Positions 17,829-27,045 of a DNA stretch of 64,000 bases are shown here, one piece after another. The notes under the pieces were generated by a model. It ran no database searches, was not told the DNA's origin, and saw only the letters and a program-made list of their open reading frames with translations. This DNA comes from AP-15 sp963772965. Its GTDB lineage: Bacteria; Pseudomonadota; Alphaproteobacteria; ATCC43930; CGMCC-115725. Both the position numbers and the translations under genes were made by a program. The stretch is from assembly GCA_963772965.1 (NCBI GenBank), contig CAVYZU010000012.1, forward strand, positions 186,001-250,000, in the 5' to 3' direction. Each line of letters begins with the position of its first letter. Position 1 is the first letter of the stretch.

Positions 17829-18989
17829 TCAAAAGGCGCGGCGCAATTCGTCAACGAGATCAAGCTTCTCCCACGAAAAGCCGCCGTCGGGATCAGGGGT
17901 GCGCCCAAAATGCCCATAGGATGACGTGCGCGTATAAATCGGCTTGTTAAGCCCGAGATGGGTGCGGATGCCGCGCGGCGACAGATCCATCAGCTCTTGC
18001 AAAATATGCCCTAGCTTGTCCTCGTCGACGGCACCTTGGGTATCGACGTAAAACGACAGCGGCTTGGCGACGCCGATCGCATACGCGACTTGGATTATGC
18101 AGCGCTCAGCCAGTCCGGCGCCGACCACGTTCTTGGCGAGATATCGCGCCGCATAGGCGGCCGAGCGGTCCACTTTAGTTGGGTCCTTGCCGGAGAACGC
18201 GCCGCCGCCATGTGGAGCGGCACCGCCATAGGTGTCGACGATGATTTTGCGGCCGGTAACGCCGGCATCGCCATCGGGCCCGCCGATCACAAAAACGCCC
18301 GTCGGGTTGACGAGAAAGTGCTCCTCGTCGCACATCCAGCCATCAGGCAGAGTTGATAGAACATAAGGGCGGATGATTTCGCGGACCTCGTCCTGGTCGA
18401 TCCGGTCGGAATGCTGAATCGAGACGACGACCTTGGTCGCTCGCACCGGCTTACCAGCCTCGTATTGCAACGTAACCTGGCTCTTGGCATCGGGACCTAG
18501 AAGCGGCGTCTTGCCGGCATGGCGCGCCTCGGACAATGCGCGCAGCATCGCATGGGCATAAAAGATCGGCGCCGGCATCAAGGCCGGGGTCTCGTTGCAT
18601 GCATAGCCGAACATCATGCCCTGGTCGCCGGCGCCCTCGTCCTTATTGCCCGAGGCATCGACGCCTTGCGCGATATTCGCCGACTGACCGTGGATGTGGC
18701 ACTTGATCGCCGCCCGCTGCCAATGAAAGTTTTCTTGCTCGTAGCCGATATCGCGGATCGCCTGGCGCGCCACTTCGATCAGCTGCTCGCCGGTAATTGC
18801 GGCCGGCCCGCGCACTTCACCGGCGAGAACAACGCGATTGGTCGTGACCAAGGTCTCGACACCACAGCGCGCTTCAGGTTCGGCAGCGAGATAGGTGTCG
18901 ACAATCGCGTCGGAAATACGGTCGCAGATTTTATCGGGATGACCTTCCGAGACCGATTCGCTCGTGAAGACAAAATTCTGTTTGGCCAA
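17829..18989 (-). CDS. metK: S-adenosylmethionine synthase
   Basis: Makes S-adenosylmethionine from methionine and ATP; the product serves neighbours TrmB and MiaB. Motifs: FTSESVSEGHPDKICD, GAGDQGMMFGYA, and the phosphate loop GGGAFSGKDPTKVDRS. The preferred start is TTG at 18989 (L-A-K-Q-N-F...), which aligns with the family N-terminus and has AGGAAGGGG seven bases before it; the longer frame to 19067 would translate the folded leader. Length 386 residues, normal. A strongly structured leader sits immediately upstream. Confidence 0.95.
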   Translation of the reverse strand: MAKQNFVFTSESVSEGHPDKICDRISDAIVDTYLAAEPEARCGVETLVTTNRVVLAGEVRGPAAITGEQLIEVARQAIRDIGYEQENFHWQRAAIKCHIHGQSANIAQGVDASGNKDEGAGDQGMMFGYACNETPALMPAPIFYAHAMLRALSEARHAGKTPLLGPDAKSQVTLQYEAGKPVRATKVVVSIQHSDRIDQDEVREIIRPYVLSTLPDGWMCDEEHFLVNPTGVFVIGGPDGDAGVTGRKIIVDTYGGAAPHGGGAFSGKDPTKVDRSAAYAARYLAKNVVGAGLAERCIIQVAYAIGVAKPLSFYVDTQGAVDEDKLGHILQELMDLSPRGIRTHLGLNKPIYTRTSSYGHFGRTPDPDGGFSWEKLDLVDELRRAF

Positions 18990-19007
18990 GGGCTTACCCC
19001 TTCCTGG

Positions 19008-19084
19008 GCGATGAGAACTTGAGACTGCCGCCGCGCCGTTGATGCAGTCTCGCGGGGCGAGCGTCAACCCCCCATTCTCATCGC
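19008..19084 (-). ncRNA. Structured metK leader, candidate riboswitch
   Basis: The 77 bases before the metK Shine-Dalgarno form nested complementarity. Outer stem: GCGATGAGAA (19008-19017) with TTCTCATCGC (19075-19084), 10 perfect pairs. Inner stem: GAGACTGC (19021-19028) with GCAGTCTC (19044-19051), 8 pairs. A possible pseudoknot: GTTGA (19038-19042) with TCAAC (19064-19068). An alternative hairpin CTCGC/GCGAG (19049-19053 with 19057-19061) competes with the inner stem. The element ends a few bases before the ribosome binding site. A SAM-sensing role is suggested by position only; I cannot match it to a named SAM riboswitch class. Confidence 0.55.
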
Positions 19085-19123
19085 AGAGGTTTGTTCGCGA
19101 GCTTCGCGATCGGAAATGGCAGC

Positions 19124-19576
19124 TTATTTTTCCGACGGACGTTCGTTAGCGGCGAGCGCTTTGGCAAGTTCGAAGAGCCGGCGGCGGACGGTTGGATCGT
19201 CGATCCGGTAATAAGCGCTGATCAACTCGACCGTTTCGCGTTTACGCAACGGATCGGAATCAAACGCCTCGGCGGGTGGTTCGGCAAAGCCCGCCGGAAT
19301 TGCCGGCGCTCGCACCGGGTCCATGTCGTCGAAGAAAAACGAAACCGGGACATCGAGTACCCGGCTTAGATCATGCAGCCGGCTAGCGCCAATTCGATTG
19401 GCGCCTCGCTCGTATTTCTGAACCTGCTGAAACGTCAACCCAATGGCTTCGCCGAGCTTTTCCTGGCTGAGGCCGAGCATATTCCGTCGCAACCGCACCC
19501 GCGAGCCAACATGGACATCAATCGGGTTCGGCTTGTCGCCCTTCTGGCGGCCGGGCCGACGGGTCTGCTGCTGCAT
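19124..19576 (-). CDS. XRE-family helix-turn-helix regulator
   Basis: A 150-residue Cro/CI-type regulator: a basic N-terminal tail, a helix-turn-helix (VRLRRNMLGLSQEKLGEAIG, then FQQVQKYERGANRI) at about residues 30-85, and a C-terminal helical segment. It lies between lnt and metK, its standard position in many alphaproteobacteria, so it may belong to the envelope/RNA-processing operon. The ATG at 19576 is chosen; a GTG two codons earlier is possible. Confidence 0.85.
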   Translation of the reverse strand: MQQQTRRPGRQKGDKPNPIDVHVGSRVRLRRNMLGLSQEKLGEAIGLTFQQVQKYERGANRIGASRLHDLSRVLDVPVSFFFDDMDPVRAPAIPAGFAEPPAEAFDSDPLRKRETVELISAYYRIDDPTVRRRLFELAKALAANERPSEK

Positions 19577-19701
19577 CGCCACTGGGGAGGACCACTTTCC
19601 CGATAACAATTCGTTAGCTTTTTAGAATGTCCGCCCATCCCTAGTCAAGCTGAAGCTTCAACTTTTAATAATCCTATGCAACCTGAAGCGGTAAAAGAAC
19701 C

Positions 19702-21318
19702 TCACCGCAAGCGGAGCACCACCGGAATCGCTGCGAGAATCAGCAATCCCAGAAACATCCAGTTTCCGGCCCAGGCATAGGGGGTGCGCGACACGCGGAC
19801 CGGTAGCGCATTGTCGATATAGCCGATGGCGTCAAGATTGGTGCGCGCTAGCACCCGGCCGACCGGGTCGACAACAGCGCTGATGCCATTGTTGGCGACG
19901 CGGACCAAGGGCAGCCCTTCCTCCACGGCGCGCGTGCGGGCAATCGCAAAATGTTGATACGGCCCGGAGGTATGCCCGTACCAGGCGTCGTTCGTGACGT
20001 TCAGGAGCCAAGCCGGTCGATTGCCCTCGTCGACAATCGCGCCCGGGAAGATCGCTTCGTAGCAAATCAGCGGCGCGAAAGCCGGAAGACCGGGGAGATC
20101 GATCGTCTGTGGTCCGACACCCGCGCTCAAATCCATCGTGCCGGAGGTGACCTTGGTAATCGGCAACAGATTGCGAAACGGCACGTATTCGCCAAATGGG
20201 ACGAGGTTCGCCTTGTCATAATGGGCGACAATGTCGCCTTGATCGTTCAGTACCTCGATGCTGTTCCAGAGTTCTTCAATCCGGTCTGGCGGCGGGTTCG
20301 CGCGCAGCACGCCGGTAATCAGATAGCCCCCTTTGGGGACGATCGCCGCAAGGGCATCACGCGCCGGCTTATCGCGGCCGAGCAGAAAGGGTGTCGCCGC
20401 TTCGGGCCACAGGATCGCGTTCAAGCGGTCGCGACTGGCCGCCGCGCTCAGATCGATCAGACGGCGGAAATTGTTCTGTTCGGCAGCAGGCTGCCATTTC
20501 AAGCTTTGTGGGATCGAGGGCTGCACCAGGCGCAACCAGGTGTCCGTCAGTACCGTCGGGGTCATGGCGAGCCGGATCGCACCGCCTGTTGCCGGCGCCA
20601 GGATCAGCAGACCGGCCGCGATCGCCGGGGCCCAGCGCCGTGCCGTCGCCATCGGTCGCGTTCGGGGGCTACCGAGCAGAGCCAATAAAGACGCAGCCAG
20701 GACTGTTATGAAGCTGAGACCGTAGATCCCAACCACGGCGACGCTCTGCAATACGACGATTGCTCCCGGAAAGCCGCCGGACCAGGCGTAGCCAATCAGG
20801 TTCCAAGGAAGGCCGGTAAAGGCATGGCCACGCGCCCATTCAGCGATACTCCATGCGATAGCAAAAACGAAAACCCGGGCGGGCGGAGGCAGATGCAGGC
20901 ATCGGGCAAGGAGGCTTGTCGCGAGCAACGCCAAGCCAACATAAATCGCAAATCCGGCCGGCAAGCCAGCCGCGGCGAACGGGACCAGCCACCAGAAGCG
21001 CTCGATATCGACAAACAGCGCTGCGGCGATCCAGTAAAGTCCAGCAAGGAAAAAGCCGAACCCGAAGACCCAGCCCAAGCGAAAAGATGCGCCTGCAGTG
21101 GCGCTGCCATCATCGAGCCACAACAAGCCGGGGAAGGCGATCGCCAACAGCGGAGTCATGTCAAAGGGCGGCATTGTTGCCGCGGCGGCGACGCCGAGCA
21201 GAAAAGCGAGACAGTAGCGGCGCCAGCCGGTCAGCGCCGCGACGTCTTGAGCAAGCCGGCACAGCGGTGTGTCGACGCGAGAGCCCGGCCGGATGCGGTA
21301 GATTACGGAGTCAGGCAC
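19702..21318 (-). CDS. lnt: Apolipoprotein N-acyltransferase
   Basis: Inner-membrane enzyme that adds the third acyl chain to lipoproteins. The first half has about six to seven membrane helices; the nitrilase-like domain carries the Glu-Lys-Cys triad: ILWPEAATPF (Glu), YDKANLVPFGEYVPF (Lys), LICYEAIFPG (Cys). A last helix lies near the C-terminus. Length 538 residues, normal. The start is GTG at 21318, 12 bases after the corC stop, without a clear Shine-Dalgarno, so translation may depend on coupling. Confidence 0.93.
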   Translation of the reverse strand: MPDSVIYRIRPGSRVDTPLCRLAQDVAALTGWRRYCLAFLLGVAAAATMPPFDMTPLLAIAFPGLLWLDDGSATAGASFRLGWVFGFGFFLAGLYWIAAALFVDIERFWWLVPFAAAGLPAGFAIYVGLALLATSLLARCLHLPPPARVFVFAIAWSIAEWARGHAFTGLPWNLIGYAWSGGFPGAIVVLQSVAVVGIYGLSFITVLAASLLALLGSPRTRPMATARRWAPAIAAGLLILAPATGGAIRLAMTPTVLTDTWLRLVQPSIPQSLKWQPAAEQNNFRRLIDLSAAASRDRLNAILWPEAATPFLLGRDKPARDALAAIVPKGGYLITGVLRANPPPDRIEELWNSIEVLNDQGDIVAHYDKANLVPFGEYVPFRNLLPITKVTSGTMDLSAGVGPQTIDLPGLPAFAPLICYEAIFPGAIVDEGNRPAWLLNVTNDAWYGHTSGPYQHFAIARTRAVEEGLPLVRVANNGISAVVDPVGRVLARTNLDAIGYIDNALPVRVSRTPYAWAGNWMFLGLLILAAIPVVLRLR

Positions 21319-21330
21319 TATTTTGCGGGG

Positions 21331-22278
21331 TTAGGCGCTGCCGTCGCCGATAGCCCCGCTCGCCTGCGGAAGGCGGCGCACGCGCAAGCGCTTAATGTGC
21401 CGCGGATCGGCTTCCAGCACCTCGAATTCGACGCCGGATGGATGGGCGATGACCTCGCCGCGCTTGGGGACGCGTCCGGCTAAGGTCGAAACGAGACCGC
21501 CCAGGGTGTCGACCTCTTCCTGGCCGTCGTCCGGACGCAGCTGGATCCCCTGGCGCTCTTCGAGCGTTTGGATCGGGGTTCGGGCATCGGCGATCAAGCT
21601 TCCGTCGGCGCGCTCGATAAGGTTTGGGCTATCAGCCTCGTCGTGCTCGTCCTCGATTTCCCCAACGATTTCCTCGATAAGATCTTCAATCGTCACCAGC
21701 CCGTCGATGCCCCCGAATTCGTCAACCACCATCGCGATGTGGGTACGCGCCTGACGCATCTGCACCAAAAGCTCAAGGATCGGCACCGATGGCGCCACGA
21801 ACAGCAATTTGCGCAAAATCGGCGCCAGTTTAGTCTCGCGGCGCTCTGCAACCGGAGGGAGAATATCTTTTACATGAATAAAACCGATCACATCGTCGAG
21901 CGTCTCACGATACACCGGCACGCGAGAGTGTTCCTGCTCGATCATGCATTTAACAACTTCGGGGAACGGCGTCTCCACATCCAGCGCGACGATGTCGATG
22001 CGCGGGACCATCACATCGGCGGCGGTGCGATCATGGCCCTTCAGAATATTGCCGATCAGCACCCGCTCATGTGCTCCGAGCGAATTGGAGCCCTCCGGCG
22101 GCTGCTCCTCGATCATTTCGTCGATGGTTTCACGCAGACTCTCACCATTGCGCTGCCGACGGATTAGCCGCATCAGGCTGCGCAAGGGTGTAAAAGCCCG
22201 GTCTCGGTCGGGCTGGCCGCTACTTTCAGGCGGCTCGGAAACGCTCATTGAGAAGTCGATTAAGTCGTTAATTCTCAC
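21331..22278 (-). CDS. CorC/HlyC-type CBS-domain protein
   Basis: A 315-residue cytoplasmic protein with two CBS domains (VMVPRIDIVALD..., FIHVKDIL, then MVVDEFGGIDGLVTIEDLIEEIVGEIEDEHD) and a C-terminal CorC_HlyC domain (GGLVSTLAGRVPKRGEVI). Proteins of this type are linked to magnesium/cobalt efflux and membrane integrity. It overlaps the ybeY stop by four bases (ATGA) in the conserved phoH-ybeY-corC-lnt order. Confidence 0.9.
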   Translation of the reverse strand: MRINDLIDFSMSVSEPPESSGQPDRDRAFTPLRSLMRLIRRQRNGESLRETIDEMIEEQPPEGSNSLGAHERVLIGNILKGHDRTAADVMVPRIDIVALDVETPFPEVVKCMIEQEHSRVPVYRETLDDVIGFIHVKDILPPVAERRETKLAPILRKLLFVAPSVPILELLVQMRQARTHIAMVVDEFGGIDGLVTIEDLIEEIVGEIEDEHDEADSPNLIERADGSLIADARTPIQTLEERQGIQLRPDDGQEEVDTLGGLVSTLAGRVPKRGEVIAHPSGVEFEVLEADPRHIKRLRVRRLPQASGAIGDGSA

Positions 22279-22787
22279 ATGGTGCCGCGATAGGGATCTG
22301 CTACCCCCAATTCAGCCAATATGGACGTTTCCAATCGCTCCATCTCGACAGCTTCCATGTCGCTCGCATGATCGTAGCCGAGCAAATGTAGCACGCCATG
22401 CACGATCAGATGACCGAAATGGTCGGCTAAGGTCTTGTCTTGCTCGTCGGCCTCATGCGCGACGGTCTCGAAAGCAAGCACTATGTCCCCGAGCAGCAAC
22501 GGGGCGCCCGACAGCGCCAGAGCTCCTGGGGTCCAACCCGGAAATGCGAGAACATTGGTCGAGCGGTCGACTCCCCGCCAATCACGATTGAGCCGCCGCT
22601 GTTCGGCATCATCGGCCAGAATGATGCTCAACTCGACCTGCTCTGTCAGCGCGAACACCGCTTTGGATGCGCCCCGCACCAGCGCCTGTAGGGCCACTCG
22701 GCACGCCAAATCCTCGGCATCCGGAAGTAAGCGGTTCCACGCGGCGCAAAGCGAAATGACCTCGATCTCGGCGTTCGACCCGGTCAC
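22275..22787 (-). CDS. ybeY: Endoribonuclease YbeY (rRNA maturation)
   Basis: Zinc RNase for 16S rRNA 3' processing and ribosome quality control. The zinc motif H-x3-H-x5-H is visible in HLIVHGVLHLLGYDH, preceded by STNVLAFP and LLGDIVLAFE. The 170 residues are typical. It overlaps phoH upstream and corC downstream by four bases each, so the block is translationally coupled. Confidence 0.95.
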   Translation of the reverse strand: MTGSNAEIEVISLCAAWNRLLPDAEDLACRVALQALVRGASKAVFALTEQVELSIILADDAEQRRLNRDWRGVDRSTNVLAFPGWTPGALALSGAPLLLGDIVLAFETVAHEADEQDKTLADHFGHLIVHGVLHLLGYDHASDMEAVEMERLETSILAELGVADPYRGTM

Positions 22788-23794
22788 GGCGAAGCATGTG
22801 TCACGCGCTCACGGGCCTCGTAAGCGCGCACGATGCGGGCAACGAGATCATGACGCACGACGTCGCGATCGGAGAAGCGGACAACGGCGATCCCCTCCAC
22901 GCCGATTAAGGTTTCGAGCGCCTCGGTCAGACCCGAGCGGGTCGCCGGCGGCAAATCGATTTGGCTCGGGTCGCCGGTCACGACCATGCGCGAGCCCTCG
23001 CCGAGCCGGGTCAGAAACATCTTCATCTGCATCGGTGTTGTGTTCTGGGCCTCGTCGAGGATGACAAAGGCGCGCGACAGAGTGCGGCCGCGCATAAATG
23101 CGAGCGGCGCCACCTCGATCTCCCCCGTGCCGAGGCGCCGGGCGAGCTGGTCAGCCGGCAGCATATCATTGAGTGCGTCGAACAGCGGGCGCAGATAGGG
23201 ATCCACCTTGTCGCGCAAATCGCCCGGTAAGAAACCGAGGCGCTCTCCGGCCTCGACCGCGGGACGCGACAGAATGATGCGCTCAACCTGGCCGGTCATC
23301 AACAGATCGACTGCGGCCGCGACCGCGAGATAAGTCTTGCCGGTTCCGGCTGGCCCGAGGCCAAAGACAAGCTCATGCTCGCGCAGGGCCTTGATATAGG
23401 CCGCTTGCCCCGGCGTACGGGCCGCTATCCGCCGCTTGCGCGTGCGGAAGCCCGGGTCTTCCTGCCATAGGCTCAGGCTGCGGTCGCCGATCTCGGCTTG
23501 CGCCAGCCGCAGGGCGGCTTCGACAACCGGCAGATCAATGTCCTGGCCCTGTTTGAGCCGATCATACAGGCGGGTAAGCGCCAGATGGGCTGCTTCGGTC
23601 GCCGAAGGTGGGCCGGAAATCGCCAGCCGATTCCCGCGGGTGACCAGCGACACCCCGAGCTGACGCTCGACTCGTTCGAGATGCTGATCGCGCTCGCCGT
23701 AAAGCGACGGAAGCAGCAGATTGTCGTCGAATTCGAGCTGGGTGCGCCCCTCGGCCAAAGCGCCGGCTGCGCCGTCCGCTGGAAGCGCCGTCAT
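22784..23794 (-). CDS. phoH: PhoH-family ATPase
   Basis: Cytoplasmic ATPase of the PhoH/YbeZ type, which works with YbeY in RNA processing. Walker A GPAGTGKTYLA, SRPAVEAGERLGFLPGD, Walker B FVILDEAQNTT and the sensor VVTGDPSQIDLP are all present. An N-terminal KH-like part spans roughly residues 15-90. The start at 23794 overlaps the miaB stop (ATGA); the upstream in-frame extension lies inside miaB and is ignored. Length 336 residues. Confidence 0.94.
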   Translation of the reverse strand: MTALPADGAAGALAEGRTQLEFDDNLLLPSLYGERDQHLERVERQLGVSLVTRGNRLAISGPPSATEAAHLALTRLYDRLKQGQDIDLPVVEAALRLAQAEIGDRSLSLWQEDPGFRTRKRRIAARTPGQAAYIKALREHELVFGLGPAGTGKTYLAVAAAVDLLMTGQVERIILSRPAVEAGERLGFLPGDLRDKVDPYLRPLFDALNDMLPADQLARRLGTGEIEVAPLAFMRGRTLSRAFVILDEAQNTTPMQMKMFLTRLGEGSRMVVTGDPSQIDLPPATRSGLTEALETLIGVEGIAVVRFSDRDVVRHDLVARIVRAYEARERVTHASP

Positions 23795-25131
23795 GCGGCG
23801 CGTGCCCCCGTCAAACTGTTTTGGGTAGCGGCTACGATCTTCACCGGGACAATATCGCCGACGGCTGAGCATTCGGCTGTAAGATGAACACTCTGCAGAT
23901 ACGGACTGCGCCCGACAAGCTGGCCGGGGTGGCGGCCGGGCTTTTCAAGCAACACCGGCAACATCCGGCCGATGCAGGCTTGGTTGAACGCGCGTTGCTG
24001 CCGCGCCAGCGTTTCCTGCAGTTGAGCAAGCCGCTCAATTTTGACCGTGTCCGCCACCTGTGTTGCGGCTGAGGCCGCCGGGGTACCGGGTCTCGGCGAG
24101 TATTTGAACGAAAACGCCTGGGCGAAAGAGACTTCGTCGACCAGATCGAGCGTGGCGCGGAAGTCCTCGTCGGTTTCGCCAGGAAACCCGACGATCAGAT
24201 CGGTGGACAACGCCAGATCGGGTCGCGCGGCACGCAGCCGATCAACAATGCGCCGGTAGTCGTGCGCGGTATGGCGTCGGTTCATCGCCGTCAGCACGGG
24301 ATCGGAGCCGCTTTGCACCGGCAAATGCAGAAACGGCATCAGCTGAGGCACATCGCGATGCGCTGCGATCAGCTCGTCATCGACATCACGCGGGTGAGAA
24401 GTGGTGTAGCGGACGCGGTCGAGCCCGGATAATGCGGCGAGCGCCTGAATCAGACGTCCCAAACCCCACTCGTGGCCGGTCGGCCCCTCGCCATGGTAGG
24501 CGTTGACATTTTGGCCGAGCAGCGTGATCTCGCGGGCGCCGCCGGCAACGAGTTGCCGCGCCTCCTCTAGAACTTTCGCTGCCGGACGTGAATATTCGGC
24601 GCCCCGCGTATAGGGGACGACGCAGAAGGTGCAAAATTTATCGCACCCCTCCTGCACCGTCAGAAAAGCCGTGACCCCCTGACCCGGCCGCGACTGCGGC
24701 AAATGATCGAATTTGGGTTCCTCGGGGAAACTGGTGTCAATAATTCCGGCACCGTCGGCTCGCGCCGCCTGCTCAACCATTTCTGGCAGCCGGTGGTAGG
24801 TCTGGGGGCCAAAAACCAGATCGACAAAAGGTGCCCGTCGACGGATTTCGTCGCCCTCGGCCTGAGCGACGCAGCCGGTGACCGCGATCAGCATGTTGCC
24901 GCCGCCACGGCGCGCCTTTCGCGATTTTATCTGCCGGAATCTGCCAAGTTCCGAGAACACTTTTTCCGACGCTTTTTCGCGTATATGGCAAGTATTTAGA
25001 ATGACAAGATCAGCATTATCAGGTGTTTCTGTAGGTCTAAATCCAATAGATTCTAGCAATTCCATCATACGCTGGGAATCGTAAACATTCATTTGACAGC
25101 CATATGTCACGATGAATACGGTCTTTGTCAC
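23791..25131 (-). CDS. miaB: tRNA-2-methylthio-N6-dimethylallyladenosine synthase MiaB
   Basis: Radical SAM methylthiotransferase for tRNA position 37. N-terminal cluster cysteines in TYGCQMN, LNTCHIREKA and VTGCVAQ; the radical SAM cluster in CDKFCTFCVVPYTRG; a C-terminal TRAM domain near LTAECSAVGDIVPV. The GTG at 25131 is preferred as start because GAGAGG lies just upstream and the protein then opens VTKTVFIVTYGC like the family; an ATG at 25152 is in frame but has no Shine-Dalgarno. First of the coupled miaB-phoH-ybeY-corC block. Confidence 0.93.
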   Translation of the reverse strand: MTKTVFIVTYGCQMNVYDSQRMMELLESIGFRPTETPDNADLVILNTCHIREKASEKVFSELGRFRQIKSRKARRGGGNMLIAVTGCVAQAEGDEIRRRAPFVDLVFGPQTYHRLPEMVEQAARADGAGIIDTSFPEEPKFDHLPQSRPGQGVTAFLTVQEGCDKFCTFCVVPYTRGAEYSRPAAKVLEEARQLVAGGAREITLLGQNVNAYHGEGPTGHEWGLGRLIQALAALSGLDRVRYTTSHPRDVDDELIAAHRDVPQLMPFLHLPVQSGSDPVLTAMNRRHTAHDYRRIVDRLRAARPDLALSTDLIVGFPGETDEDFRATLDLVDEVSFAQAFSFKYSPRPGTPAASAATQVADTVKIERLAQLQETLARQQRAFNQACIGRMLPVLLEKPGRHPGQLVGRSPYLQSVHLTAECSAVGDIVPVKIVAATQNSLTGARAA

Positions 25132-25165
25132 ACCCCGTACCCTCTCACCCATGAAGAAACACCGA

Positions 25166-26014
25166 TTAATGAGGCAGAGCCCGCGCCATGGCGGGAGTTT
25201 GTCCGGGCGCAGCAGCTGGCGGTTGCGGTACGGGTTGTGGCCGGCCTGAAAGTGCCGCGGCCAAGCCGCCGGCGACCCGTCCGTGGCAATACCGGGCCAA
25301 TGCCTTTCGTGACCCGCAATCGGCAAAATAAGTCGTCGGGTGAAACTCGACCACCACCTCGACGGTTCCGAGCCCGATCATGCTCCATAGATGGGGGGTC
25401 AGTTCGGTTGTTCCGTACCAGGCGAAATACGGGCGCAGCAGACGACCGAGCGGGATTCCGTCGAGTTTCGTATAGGCAATCGAAACCGGCTGGATCACGA
25501 CCGGCTCAATTCGCTGCATCGTCTCGGCGGCGCTGAACAACGCGCTCCTAAACGGCAGGACGCGGTTGCCGTCACTGCTAGTGCCTTCCGGAAACAGTAT
25601 AAGGGCGTCACCCGCCGCCAGTCGCGCTGTTATCTTATCGCGCTGAGATACGGTGCTGCGGACCCGGCGATCGACAAAGACGGTACGTTGGAGCTTGGCG
25701 AGCCAGCCGAAAAGCGGCCAACCGGCTACTTCCGCTTTGGCAACAAACGAACCTGGGATCAGCGATCCGAGGACGGTGATATCGGTGTAGGAGATATGGT
25801 TCGATACGAATAGTGCCGGCCGGCTGTTCGCCGGCGATCCGATGACGCGTACGCGAAATCCAAGAATACGGCAGCACCAGCGGTGATAAAAGGCCGGCAG
25901 TGTGCGCGTCCAGGGCCGGCAAAGCGCCAACCCGACCCCCTGCACCGGCATCAGGCTCAGGGTCCAGAAAAGATACAGCGCGAGCCGCGCGAGCCTCAGC
26001 GTCGGCGAACCCAT
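25166..26014 (-). CDS. 1-acylglycerol-3-phosphate / lyso-ornithine-lipid O-acyltransferase (PlsC/OlsA-like)
   Basis: Membrane-bound acyltransferase of 282 residues with an N-terminal hydrophobic helix, the catalytic block FVSNHISYTDI (NHxxxxD), a second block RTVFVDRR, and the substrate-binding FPEGTSSDG. It follows the OlsB-like gene by four bases. That adjacency points to OlsA, which adds the second acyl chain to lyso-ornithine lipid, rather than to general phospholipid PlsC; the sequence alone does not decide. Confidence 0.85.
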   Translation of the reverse strand: MGSPTLRLARLALYLFWTLSLMPVQGVGLALCRPWTRTLPAFYHRWCCRILGFRVRVIGSPANSRPALFVSNHISYTDITVLGSLIPGSFVAKAEVAGWPLFGWLAKLQRTVFVDRRVRSTVSQRDKITARLAAGDALILFPEGTSSDGNRVLPFRSALFSAAETMQRIEPVVIQPVSIAYTKLDGIPLGRLLRPYFAWYGTTELTPHLWSMIGLGTVEVVVEFHPTTYFADCGSRKALARYCHGRVAGGLAAALSGRPQPVPQPPAAAPGQTPAMARALPH

Positions 26015-26018
26015 ACCG

Positions 26019-26906
26019 TCAGGACGCCCATGCGGCTCTCACCAAACCATTCTTGGAATCTTTTGCCTGTCGTACGTAGTGGCGCGAGTACTTTTCGGTC
26101 ACGAGGTCCGTCTTCACCACGATGCAAACATCGGTCGTATTGAAATCATAGTCGATCACGGCGCCGTCACCGACAAAGCCGCCGAGCCTCAGATAACCCT
26201 TGATCAGCGGCGGCAGGCCGGAGAGTGTACGCGCCGGATCGAGAACGGCAGGCGGCAAACGGCGCATGTCGATGTAGCGATCAGGCAGCGCCTGTGGCCT
26301 CAGCGACGGCGCCGCGAGATGATAGTGGTAAAGATAGGATAGCGGCACGGCCAAGCTGTCCGGGTCGGTACCGGGCAGACTGGCGCAGCCGAACATCAAG
26401 TCGATGTTGTAGTGAAATACATAGGCCGCGATCCCGCTCCACAACAATTGCGCCGCTGATCGCTGGCGATAAGCACTATCAACGCAAGAACGCCCGAGTT
26501 CGAGGATTTCGCCGGGATAGGCAATCAGCCGCGCGATCTCGAACTCACCGGCCGAATAAAAACCGCCGAGGCGGGAAGCGGCCTCGCGACGGATCAAGCG
26601 GTAGGTGCCAACCACGATTTCGGGCCCGGTTCCGCGGCTGTGATCAAGCACCAATAGATGGTCGCAGCGTACATCAAAGCGGTCGAAGTCGCGGCGCCGA
26701 CGCTCGGCTTCAACCGCTGCGCGCGCACCAAGCGCCTCGTAAAACACACGATAACGCAGCGCCTGGGCCGCATCGATATCGGCTTCGCTCTCCGCCAATC
26801 GAACTTGCAGCGGGCCTGAGCGAATGTTGACGATTGGGGTTATTCGCGGGCCCCCCGGGGCGCCGGCCAGCGGATTACCCGAGTTAATGATGGCGCTTTC
26901 GATCAC
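26019..26906 (-). CDS. OlsB-like ornithine-acyl-ACP N-acyltransferase (GNAT fold)
   Basis: A 295-residue protein of the OlsB/hemolysin-like acyltransferase family, which makes lyso-ornithine lipid, a phosphate-free membrane lipid. Seen: AQALRYRVFYEALGA, RDFDRFDVRCDHLLVLD, IVGTYRLIR, the core FEIARLIAYPGEILELGRSCV, and LMFGCASLPGTD, all family-typical. It forms a tight pair with the acyltransferase downstream. The N-terminal 25 residues are atypical, so a later start is possible. Confidence 0.82.
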   Translation of the reverse strand: MIESAIINSGNPLAGAPGGPRITPIVNIRSGPLQVRLAESEADIDAAQALRYRVFYEALGARAAVEAERRRRDFDRFDVRCDHLLVLDHSRGTGPEIVVGTYRLIRREAASRLGGFYSAGEFEIARLIAYPGEILELGRSCVDSAYRQRSAAQLLWSGIAAYVFHYNIDLMFGCASLPGTDPDSLAVPLSYLYHYHLAAPSLRPQALPDRYIDMRRLPPAVLDPARTLSGLPPLIKGYLRLGGFVGDGAVIDYDFNTTDVCIVVKTDLVTEKYSRHYVRQAKDSKNGLVRAAWAS

Positions 26907-27045
26907 GCCGTGGGGCCGCGGCTGGAGGATCGCCCGGCGTTCCGGGCTTTTAGCTGCAAAAGCATCAAGGGCTTTAGTAGCACCAAAGGCCTCAAAACTG
27001 CCAAAGAGTGCGCACGCCAGACCCCGGCGCGCCCTAGCCTAATGC

